NCBI GenBank assembly: GCA_002385825.1
Contig: DGEG01000172.1
Span: 2,859-9,288 of the forward strand
Source of the DNA: Firmicutes bacterium UBA3932
Lineage (GTDB): Bacteria; Bacillota; Clostridia; Peptostreptococcales; Anaerovoracaceae
Reading direction: 5' to 3'
DNA length: 6,430 nucleotides
Part shown: in pieces, positions 1 through 5,661 of the stretch
Layout: every line of letters begins with the position of its first letter
Numbering within the stretch: the stretch's first letter is position 1
Notes under the pieces: model-generated
The model's input: only the letters and a program-made list of their open reading frames with translations
Told to the model about the DNA's origin: nothing
Database searches by the model: none
Translations under genes and position numbers: made by a program

Positions 1-697
1 TATCCAGTTCGAGAATCCGAGCCTCCAACTCTTCGGCCACCAAATACAAAGATCGAATCACATTGTGCGGTCTGGCTTCATTTGTTCCTGTTAATGCCCA
101 GGGCTTAGCCTTTGGAATATCTTCCTGTTTTATAGCGGGGACAGGTTCCGGCAATATGACGGGCTCCATCATCTGCCCCAGCATGCCGTCGGCCAAAATC
201 ATGACCGGATTTCTATATTCTTCGGCTATTTTAAACGCCTTTGGCATCATATCTACCGCTTCTTGTATAGAGGACGGCGCATAGACGAAAAGATGATAAT
301 CTCCGTTGCCCCCTCCTCTGGTGGCTTGATAATAATCTGCCTGCCCCGGTTGGATGGTTCCTACACCCGGTCCGCCTCTAGATACGTTTAAGATGACCAA
401 AGGGATTTCTGTCGAACAGATAAAGGAAAACCCTTCCTGCATTAATGCAATGCCCGGCGAAGAGGAAGAGATAAATACTTTTCCACCCGCCGCCCCGGCG
501 CCGTAAGCCATATTAATTGCTGCAACCTCGCTCTCTGCCTGGACAAAAGAGCCTCCGACCTTTTCTAATTCTCTTGACATGTACTCTGTGATTTCATTTT
601 GAGGGGTTATGGGATAGCCGAAATAGTATCTGCATCCGCTCCGAATAGCAGCTTCCGCAAATGCTTCGTTTCCTTTCATTAAAACCTTTTCACTCAT
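1..697 (-). CDS. vorB: 2-oxoacid:ferredoxin oxidoreductase alpha subunit, VorB-like (partial, C-terminus off the left edge)
   Basis: An open frame of 232 codons runs from ATG at 697 to the window edge; family members are usually about 350 residues, so roughly a third is missing. This subunit carries the pyrimidine-side thiamine diphosphate domain of CoA- and ferredoxin-dependent 2-oxoacid oxidoreductases (2-oxoacid + CoA to acyl-CoA + CO2 + reduced ferredoxin, cytoplasmic). Visible motifs are YPITP (28-32), QAESEVAA (53-60, with the Glu expected near the cofactor), SSSSPG (77-82), RGGPG (107-111) and QATRGGGNGDY (124-134). The overall look is closest to proteins named 3-methyl-2-oxobutanoate (2-ketoisovalerate) oxidoreductase VorB; 2-oxoglutarate-type KorA is the main alternative. 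The start is set by AAGGAG 9 bases upstream, inside the ferredoxin gene, which it overlaps by 8 bases (ATGAGTGA). The beta and gamma subunits should lie just beyond position 1. Substrate is inferred, helped by the adjacent panB, which uses 2-ketoisovalerate. Confidence 0.85.
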   Translation of the reverse strand, partial: MSEKVLMKGNEAFAEAAIRSGCRYYFGYPITPQNEITEYMSRELEKVGGSFVQAESEVAAINMAYGAGAAGGKVFISSSSPGIALMQEGFSFICSTEIPLVILNVSRGGPGVGTIQPGQADYYQATRGGGNGDYHLFVYAPSSIQEAVDMMPKAFKIAEEYRNPVMILADGMLGQMMEPVILPEPVPAIKQEDIPKAKPWALTGTNEARPHNVIRSLYLVAEELEARILELD

Positions 698-929
698 CAG
701 CTTCGTCTCCTTCCTCCCTCATAAATACACTTATTGCTCCGTCCGGACACATAATCGCGCAGTTTGCGCATCCGATGCATTTGTCAGCTTCCAGAACACA
801 AGCCGGCCGGAAGCCTTTGGAATTTATCTTCGTCTCGTGAAGAGCAATAATTTTCACAGGGCAAACGGAGACACAAAGCTCGCAGCCTTTGCACCTCTCT
901 TCATCAAATTTCACCAGACCTTTTGCCAT
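690..929 (-). CDS. 2x[4Fe-4S] ferredoxin-type delta subunit of the 2-oxoacid oxidoreductase
   Basis: This 79-residue protein has two complete cluster motifs, CKGCELCVSVCP (Cys13, 16, 19, 23) and CIGCANCAIMCP (Cys51, 54, 57, 61). It therefore holds two [4Fe-4S] clusters in the classic exchanged-ligand arrangement. One further cysteine, Cys44, lies between the motifs. The tail after residue 70 is acidic (EEGDEADE). Size and position directly before the alpha subunit match the small electron-transfer subunit (PorD/KorD/VorD type) of four-subunit oxidoreductases, which passes electrons from the thiamine diphosphate site to soluble ferredoxin. A purine-rich GAAGGGAAG upstream serves as ribosome binding site. 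The stop overlaps the start of the alpha-subunit gene, so translation of the two is probably coupled. A free-standing ferredoxin is possible but less likely given the overlap. Confidence 0.9.
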   Translation of the reverse strand: MAKGLVKFDEERCKGCELCVSVCPVKIIALHETKINSKGFRPACVLEADKCIGCANCAIMCPDGAISVFMREEGDEADE

Positions 930-987
930 TATGATTAACTTCCCTTCGTAATTTTTAAAATCTTACCGCTGCAAAACGGGGTAAAAT

Positions 988-1683
988 CTATCGGTTCATC
1001 CAGTTCTCTCTCATAAACAATTTGATCGGAAATATGTTAAAGTCTATTAAATCTCTTGTTTTATCCGTCAATTCCTCCACTAACCGTTCCACACAACAAT
1101 TGTACTTTACGGGAATACCTGATGCCTGGGATACGCTTCTGGCTAATTCATAACCCTTCAATATATCTTCAGCCACCGTCTCATGAATCAAGTGCGTGTT
1201 ATTTACAATCCCGGATACTTTCAGCGAGGTTTCCTTTTCAATTCGCGTAATATGGAATAGCGCTTTGTCAACCGTTGAAGTATCCGGTCTGTTTGCGTTG
1301 ATCACGCAAAACATCTCGCTCTGCTCTTCAGTGAAATACTTGTCAAATTGCGCCAGTATTCTGGCCCCGGAATCATCTCCTCCCGCATCTACAATGGTGT
1401 TGCATTCCGGATCCTCTAAAGGCGCCCTGATTCTTGCGGTTATTGCGGGAAGATCGGCGGTGATGTCGTATCCAAAGGTATTGCTGTACACCGATACGCC
1501 TTTTTCCTCCAGCATGGCCTGACGCTCCCGGCTTCTGAAATATGTATTTGCAATATCCAGATCCACAAGGGCCGTCTTCTTGCCCAGCTCTGCCATTTTA
1601 ACGGCGTAGTTGACGGCGAATTCCGTTTTCCCGCTTCCGTAGTGTCCCACGATGATTCGAATTCTCTTGTCTTTCAATTCCAT
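988..1683 (-). CDS. P-loop ATPase of the MinD/ParA/CobQ-like class, function unknown
   Basis: The protein is 231 residues from the start chosen here. It has a P-loop GHYGSGKT at residues 13-20, a second motif VDLDIAN with two Asp (41 and 43), and a Walker B-like TIVDAGGDD (Asp99). This resembles the SIMIBI ATPases (MinD, ParA, nitrogenase iron protein). However, the signature Lys at the front of the deviant Walker A (KGGxGKT) is replaced by His, so the usual MinD-type dimer mechanism may not apply. No membrane or cluster-binding motif is visible. Two starts are possible. ATG 1713, ten codons earlier, directly abuts the M20 stop and has GAGG 8 bases upstream. ATG 1683 has GGGAG 8 bases upstream and gives the short lead-in expected before the first beta strand, so I prefer it. 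Its position before the ferredoxin and VorB genes suggests a maturation or accessory role for the oxidoreductase, but this is inference. Confidence 0.8.
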   Translation of the reverse strand: MELKDKRIRIIVGHYGSGKTEFAVNYAVKMAELGKKTALVDLDIANTYFRSRERQAMLEEKGVSVYSNTFGYDITADLPAITARIRAPLEDPECNTIVDAGGDDSGARILAQFDKYFTEEQSEMFCVINANRPDTSTVDKALFHITRIEKETSLKVSGIVNNTHLIHETVAEDILKGYELARSVSQASGIPVKYNCCVERLVEELTDKTRDLIDFNIFPIKLFMRENWMNR

Positions 1684-1713
1684 AGGAATTTCTCCCTGGC
1701 CCGTTCTATGCAT

Positions 1714-2934
1714 CTATATATCCTCGTTGAGGAAATACATAGAGGTCAGGACATAAATTTTTGTTGTTTCAATCAGTTGGGAAATTTCCACGTATTCGTC
1801 CACATGATGGGGAATATAAGTATCTCCTGCGCCGATTACGATGGTGGGAATTCCCTCCAGATGGAGGAAGGTTCCGTCCGTAGCCCCGGGAACACCCTGC
1901 CAAACCGGTTCTTCCTTCGTTACCTCTTTCACGGCTCTATAAACGCATTTCGTAATCGTAGCGTCCTTCGGCGTCTCAGTCCAAGGCCTTTCCTCGATAA
2001 TCTCCAGGGTTGCTTTGAAATCCGGGTCTTCTTTGGCCAGCTTATCGTAGATATCCAGAATTTGCTGCTTAAGAGTTTGGTGATCCTGTCCCGGAACGGT
2101 TCTTATGTCTAAAGTCATATACGCTTCACCGGGGACTACATTGATCTGGGCTTCTCCCTCAGCCGGAGACGCGATAACAGTGGGCGTAATGCTGGGCCAC
2201 TTTAAATATTCGTGGCAGCCCAGCCGTTCCTTCTCGCTCTGTTCCAATTTCTCCAGCTCACAGATAATCTTCGCAAGCCTCCAGTTTGGGTTGATTCCGG
2301 TCAGAGGCATAGCCCCGTGGCTTTGCTTTCCGTATACCCTCACAACCGCTCGCATTGCTCCCTTCTGGAAGATGCAGATATGGTTTTCCTCCGGTTCGCA
2401 GATTACTGCCGCATCTACATTTTTTGCCCAGCCTTTTTTGATAAAATCCTTGATGCCGATCATCATTCCCTCTTCATCGCAGGGAATGCACAGAAGAATG
2501 TTTCCTTTAAAGGCCTCTCCCGAATCCTTTACCGCTTTTGCGGCAAAGATAGCGGCTGCCACGTTTCCCTTAGTATCGCAGGCGCCTCTTCCGTAAAGCC
2601 TGTCTCCTACGATCTCGGCTCCAAAAGGATCATACTTCCATTTCGCGGGATCTCCGGCGGTTACTACGTCGGTATGACCTTCAAAGAGAATGGTCTTTCC
2701 GGGCTGGCTTCCTCTCAGAAAGGCAATGATGTTAGGTCTGCCGGGAACCACTTCCTCCACGTGAACCTCGAAGCCTTCTTTTATTAGGAAGTCAGAAATG
2801 AAGGCCACTACTCTGGATTCATTTGCTCCTTCTTTATTCGGATCGAATACGCTGTTAATCCTCACAATATCCTGGGTGAATTTTATGAGTTCGTCTGCTT
2901 TTATTGCATTTATTACATTTGCATAGTCTTGCAT
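1714..2934 (-). CDS. M20-family zinc amidohydrolase (ArgE/DapE-like), substrate unknown
   Basis: This 406-residue cytoplasmic enzyme has the full two-metal site of the M20 (ArgE/DapE/CPG2) family. EGHTDVV gives ligand His87 and supporting Asp89, GRGACDTKG gives bridging Asp120, CDEEG gives general base Glu154 and ligand Glu155, CEPEE gives ligand Glu180, and PHHVDEYV gives ligand His376. The lid/dimerisation domain falls at about 190-305 and includes the conserved KQSHGAMP (His206). Such enzymes hydrolyse amide bonds, typically N-acyl amino acids or small peptides. Sequence cannot separate acetylornithine deacetylase, succinyl-diaminopimelate desuccinylase or another amidase, and no arginine or lysine genes are nearby. 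It lies between panE and the oxidoreductase genes, which makes pantothenate or a pantoyl amide a candidate substrate (inference). The start is firm: AGGAGG at 2942-2947 with a 7-base spacer. The gap to panE is 40 bases. Confidence 0.92.
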   Translation of the reverse strand: MQDYANVINAIKADELIKFTQDIVRINSVFDPNKEGANESRVVAFISDFLIKEGFEVHVEEVVPGRPNIIAFLRGSQPGKTILFEGHTDVVTAGDPAKWKYDPFGAEIVGDRLYGRGACDTKGNVAAAIFAAKAVKDSGEAFKGNILLCIPCDEEGMMIGIKDFIKKGWAKNVDAAVICEPEENHICIFQKGAMRAVVRVYGKQSHGAMPLTGINPNWRLAKIICELEKLEQSEKERLGCHEYLKWPSITPTVIASPAEGEAQINVVPGEAYMTLDIRTVPGQDHQTLKQQILDIYDKLAKEDPDFKATLEIIEERPWTETPKDATITKCVYRAVKEVTKEEPVWQGVPGATDGTFLHLEGIPTIVIGAGDTYIPHHVDEYVEISQLIETTKIYVLTSMYFLNEDI

Positions 2935-2974
2935 CTTACATCCTCCTTTCTACTTCAGAATCGAAATCGATACC

Positions 2975-3892
2975 TCACTGCTTTTCAATGAACTTAATAA
3001 GATTTGTAAGAGTCTTGTTAACAGGCGTTGCAATGTTAACCTTTTTTCCTTCCCTTACAACAGCGCCGTTTATCATATCGATTTCCGTCTTTTTATGATT
3101 CAGAACATCCTGAAGCATGGAGGATTTGTTTGTTGCTGTGGCTTTACAAACGTCCTTCGTATGAGCCACGGGATCGGGAAAACCCAATTTGATTCCCTGG
3201 GCCAATGCAACCTCTTTTCCCTCTGACACGGCATCTTCCAGCAACTCTACAATTTCAGGATGCTCTAACAACTCGCCATTCAATAGTTTGGTGATCCCCG
3301 TAAGCGCGTTGATCCCCACGTTCACCAGCAGCTTATCCCATACAAGCCCGTAGACGTTATCCGATAGCTCCGTTTCCATACCCGCTTCTCTGAACGTCTG
3401 AGCAATCTGTTGGATTCTCTGAGTCATAGCGCCGTTAAGTTCCCCGATGATGGTCTTTCCGCTGCCGGCATGCCTTATCCTTCCGGGCCCCAGCATGGTA
3501 GCCCCGTGGGCGGTAGTTCCGGCAATCACGTTGCTTTCTCCCACCACTTCTTTTATCAATTCAATGTTCCCCAAACCATTCTGCAGTGTAAGAGCGATGG
3601 TTTCCGGTCCAAAAACAGCTTTGTTACTCTGTACGGCGGAACTTGTGAGGGTGGATTTTACAAAAATAACAGCCAGATCACAAGTTCCCGCATCTTCCGC
3701 AACAGTACTCGCCTTCACATTTCTATAGGTTATGAAATCGCCTTGCTCCTCCATCAAAATACCGTTGGCATTAATCGCATCCACATGCTCCTTCCAGACA
3801 TCCAGAAGGTAAATTTCAATGCCGGGTACCGTGGAAAGCTTTGCGCCGTAAAGGCACCCCATAGCGCCTGCTCCGATAATGGCAATTTTCAT
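2975..3892 (-). CDS. panE: 2-dehydropantoate 2-reductase (ketopantoate reductase)
   Basis: It interconverts ketopantoate and pantoate with a nicotinamide cofactor; in most bacteria it reduces ketopantoate for coenzyme A synthesis. From the start used here it is 305 residues, normal for PanE/ApbA. It shows the Rossmann loop GAGAMG (7-12), a conserved Lys79, LQNGLGN (103-109), TTAHGA (126-131), the catalytic region WDKLLVNVGINALT with Lys186, and the C-terminal KSSMLQD (256-262) and Glu270. ATG 3892 is chosen because AGGAGG at 3898-3903 sits 5 bases ahead; the in-frame ATG at 3913 would place that site inside the gene. Asp31 ends the second beta strand, where the E. coli enzyme has an Arg that grips the NADPH phosphate. 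An acidic residue there usually favours NAD(H). The gap to panB is 33 bases. Other 2-hydroxyacid dehydrogenase roles for PanE paralogues exist, but the adjacent panB supports pantoate. Confidence 0.92.
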   Translation of the reverse strand: MKIAIIGAGAMGCLYGAKLSTVPGIEIYLLDVWKEHVDAINANGILMEEQGDFITYRNVKASTVAEDAGTCDLAVIFVKSTLTSSAVQSNKAVFGPETIALTLQNGLGNIELIKEVVGESNVIAGTTAHGATMLGPGRIRHAGSGKTIIGELNGAMTQRIQQIAQTFREAGMETELSDNVYGLVWDKLLVNVGINALTGITKLLNGELLEHPEIVELLEDAVSEGKEVALAQGIKLGFPDPVAHTKDVCKATATNKSSMLQDVLNHKKTEIDMINGAVVREGKKVNIATPVNKTLTNLIKFIEKQ

Positions 3893-3897
3893 TTTTG

Positions 3898-3903
3898 CCT
3901 CCT
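3898..3903 (-). promoter_or_regulatory. Ribosome binding site of panE (decides the start)
   Basis: The minus strand carries a perfect AGGAGG five bases before ATG 3892. It rules against the longer in-frame start at 3913, which would put this site within the coding sequence. Confidence 0.85.
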
Positions 3904-3925
3904 TATATCCCACAGGATGAAACGG

Positions 3926-4762
3926 TTAATATAATTTCGGGATATCAACTTCTTTGTTGAAGCTGTATTCCGGCGTTGGGAACAGACCCTCTACTGTTTC
4001 CTTGTGGAACTCGTTGAGCGCATCTACCATCACCTTGCGCAACTGCGCATACTGCTTTACGAACTTAGGTTTGAAATCCCCGTACATGCCCAGCATATCC
4101 TGTGTGACCAATACCTGGCAATCCACATGGGGGCCGGCGCCGATTCCCAGGATAGGAACACTGACCGCTTCCGTAACCGCTTTGGCTACTACCGAGGGCA
4201 CGCACTCCAGTACAATTGCGAAGCATCCGGCTTTTTCAAGCTCAACGGCATCGTTGATAAGCTTTCTTGCGCTTTCTGGTGTTCCCCCCTGTACCTTAAA
4301 GCCGCCTAATGCCGATGAAGTCTGAGGCGTTAATCCTATATGACCCATTACATTAATACCGGCGTTTACAATGGCTTTTATTCTTGACAGCATCTCCACG
4401 CCGCCTTCAAGCTTGATGCAATCACAGTTTGTTTCTTTGATCAATCTGTTGGCGTTTCTGACAGCTTCTTCGTCGCTTACATTGTAGGAACCGAAGGGCA
4501 TATCTCCCACAATCCAGGTATCCGGAGCTCCCTTAACGACGGGCTTGATATGGTGTATCATATCTTCCATGGTTACGGACTCGGTGCCCTTGTATCCCAG
4601 CATGATCATCCCCAGCGAATCCCCTACCAGAATGATTTCCACATCGCTGTCGTTTATGATGGATGCCATTGTGTAGTCATATGCCGTTACAAAACTAAAC
4701 TTTCTGCCTTCCTCTTTAAATTTTTTAAAATCGTTGATGGTCATTTTTTTCTTTCCGCTCAT
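3926..4762 (-). CDS. panB: 3-methyl-2-oxobutanoate hydroxymethyltransferase (ketopantoate hydroxymethyltransferase)
   Basis: PanB transfers the one-carbon unit of 5,10-methylenetetrahydrofolate to 2-ketoisovalerate, giving ketopantoate; the aldol-type reaction is reversible. The protein is 278 residues from the start used here, near the E. coli length. Expected active-site residues are present: Asp48 in VGDSLG and Asp87 in VGDMPFGSY (magnesium ligands), Lys117 and Glu119 in IKLEGG, and Glu186 in LECVP (catalytic base). The core motifs GHIGLTPQ and ILGIGAG are also intact. ATG 4762 is chosen because AAGGAGG at 4771-4777 lies 8 bases upstream; the in-frame ATG at 4780 would swallow that site. 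panE follows after 33 bases, but the usual partners panC and panD are absent. Instead the neighbours are an IclR regulator, an amidohydrolase and a 2-oxoacid oxidoreductase, raising the possibility that it works in the retro-aldol direction. Confidence 0.97.
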   Translation of the reverse strand: MSGKKKMTINDFKKFKEEGRKFSFVTAYDYTMASIINDSDVEIILVGDSLGMIMLGYKGTESVTMEDMIHHIKPVVKGAPDTWIVGDMPFGSYNVSDEEAVRNANRLIKETNCDCIKLEGGVEMLSRIKAIVNAGINVMGHIGLTPQTSSALGGFKVQGGTPESARKLINDAVELEKAGCFAIVLECVPSVVAKAVTEAVSVPILGIGAGPHVDCQVLVTQDMLGMYGDFKPKFVKQYAQLRKVMVDALNEFHKETVEGLFPTPEYSFNKEVDIPKLY

Positions 4763-4770
4763 TTCCTTTT

Positions 4771-4777
4771 CCTCCTT
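4771..4777 (-). promoter_or_regulatory. Ribosome binding site of panB (decides the start)
   Basis: AAGGAGG on the minus strand lies 8 bases before ATG 4762. The alternative ATG at 4780 overlaps the site and has no comparable site of its own. Confidence 0.85.
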
Positions 4778-4785
4778 CATAAAAC

Positions 4786-4797
4786 GTAATCTGTATT
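4786..4797 (-). promoter_or_regulatory. Degenerate copy of the iclR-upstream repeat, possible second operator
   Basis: In the 51-base gap before panB the plus strand reads GTAATCTGTATT. This resembles GTAATCTTCTGTAAT at 5642-5656 upstream of iclR, with three bases deleted and one change. If the regulator binds the repeat, this could be a weaker site controlling panB. The match is short and could be chance in AT-rich DNA. I see no clear promoter hexamers in this gap. Confidence 0.2.
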
Positions 4798-4813
4798 GAT
4801 TTATCGGTTAAAT

Positions 4814-5596
4814 TTACAGGCTATATCCCATTTGCCGAGATATTTTTGATGCAGTGCCCAAAATATAGTCGGCGTAAATTTTTTGATGTTTGCTTTCGAC
4901 ACGATATTTCGGGCAGGATACGCTGACGGCTGCGATGGGATTTCCATGATAGTCAAAAATAGGGGCTCCGAAACAGATCAATCCGATGACATATTCTTCA
5001 TCGTCTATGGAGTATCCTCTTTCTCTTATTTCCAGCAGAGAAGTTCTGAGAGTATCTTTGTCCACGATGGAATGTTCCGTAAACCTCTCAAAAATAGTGT
5101 TATTTATCAGCTCCTCTACTTCCTCTTCAGGCATAAACGATAAATATGCCTTTCCGAGTCCGGTGCAATGCATGGGTATGCTGATTCCGATATCCAGTCC
5201 AACTTTAATGGTTGATTTGCTTTCAATCTTGTCGATATAGACGATCCGATCGCCCGCTTTTATACCGAGATTGACGGTTTCACCGGTGAGCTTAGCCAGT
5301 TCCTCTAAATAAGGTCTTGCAATTCTCTTTATTCCTGTTTTCTCCGTGACCCGGTTGCCCATAGCCAGCAATTTGAAACTATTAGAGTACCTTTTCGTAT
5401 CCTTATTCTGATTCACATAACCGGCATATTTAAGAGTGTTTACTAAACGGTGAACCGTTGCTTTATCCATAGATAATCGACTGCTTAGCTCTCCTATGCT
5501 TAACTCTCCCGCCGAATCCAGCTCCTCCAGTATTGAAAATGCTTTTAAAACCGATTTCACATAGTTTGCAGTATCCACTGTGTCCGGAATTGACAA
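4814..5596 (-). CDS. IclR-family transcriptional regulator
   Basis: This is a 260-residue DNA-binding regulator of normal IclR length. Residues about 10-75 form the winged helix-turn-helix; LSIGELSSRLSMDKATVHRL (32-51) contains the recognition helix and is followed by the wing. Residues about 85-255 form the effector domain, with GLDIGISIPMHCTGLGKAYL and the late VSVSCP motif typical of the ligand pocket. IclR proteins usually sense small organic acids and control catabolic operons. The frame has no ATG before the recognition helix. The start is taken as TTG 5596, because GGAGGAG at 5603-5609 lies 6 bases upstream; a TTG at 5611 overlaps that site and is rejected. The gene lies 51 bases before panB in the same direction, so the pan/oxidoreductase operon is its likely target. 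The ligand is unknown; pantoate, ketopantoate or 2-ketoisovalerate are candidates by context. Confidence 0.92.
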   Translation of the reverse strand: MSIPDTVDTANYVKSVLKAFSILEELDSAGELSIGELSSRLSMDKATVHRLVNTLKYAGYVNQNKDTKRYSNSFKLLAMGNRVTEKTGIKRIARPYLEELAKLTGETVNLGIKAGDRIVYIDKIESKSTIKVGLDIGISIPMHCTGLGKAYLSFMPEEEVEELINNTIFERFTEHSIVDKDTLRTSLLEIRERGYSIDDEEYVIGLICFGAPIFDYHGNPIAAVSVSCPKYRVESKHQKIYADYILGTASKISRQMGYSL

Positions 5597-5602
5597 TGCG
5601 GT

Positions 5603-5609
5603 CTCCTCC
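5603..5609 (-). promoter_or_regulatory. Ribosome binding site that sets a TTG start for iclR
   Basis: GGAGGAG on the minus strand sits 6 bases before TTG 5596. The longer in-frame TTG at 5611 overlaps this site and lacks a site of its own, so the shorter start is preferred. Confidence 0.75.
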
Positions 5610-5632
5610 AATCAACGAAAACCCAAAGAGAA

Positions 5633-5661
5633 ATAACTTCTGTAATCTTCTGTAATATCAA
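5633..5661 (-). promoter_or_regulatory. Possible iclR promoter overlapping the tandem repeat
   Basis: The minus strand has TTGATA at 5656-5661 (five of six matches to TTGACA). A weak AGTTAT at 5633-5638 (three of six matches to TATAAT) follows after 17 bases. The tandem repeat fills the spacer, where a bound repressor would block RNA polymerase. The poor -10 makes this tentative; alternatively iclR may be read through from the transporter gene. Confidence 0.25.
5637..5656. repeat. Perfect tandem 10-bp direct repeat, candidate IclR operator
   Basis: CTTCTGTAAT occurs twice back to back in the 61-base gap between the transporter stop and iclR. The 10-base period is about one helical turn, so both copies face the same side of the DNA. 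Some IclR-family proteins (PcaU, PobR type) bind sites built from 10-bp repeats. The repeat is seen directly; operator function is inferred. Confidence 0.5.

Noticed and set aside
63..284. Plus-strand open frame of 73 codons opposite the VorB-like gene.
   Set aside because: The minus-strand frame over the same bases has clear oxidoreductase motifs; this one has none.
963..984. Inverted repeat TTACC/GGTAA with a 12-base loop between the ATPase and ferredoxin genes, followed on the minus strand by GATTTT, looking like a terminator.
   Set aside because: The stem is only 5 bp, the loop is large and the T-run is four bases. Genes on both sides belong to one functional set, so a terminator is unlikely.
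1642..2787. Several plus-strand open frames of 150-190 codons opposite the M20 gene.
   Set aside because: They are antisense shadows of a well-conserved enzyme gene, have low-complexity or unlikely protein content, and show no family motifs.
2955..2974. Repeated TCGA motifs (TCGAAATCGA) in the panE-M20 gap, a possible operator.
   Set aside because: They are two short self-complementary tetramers rather than a true inverted repeat. They lie mid-operon where no separate promoter is visible.
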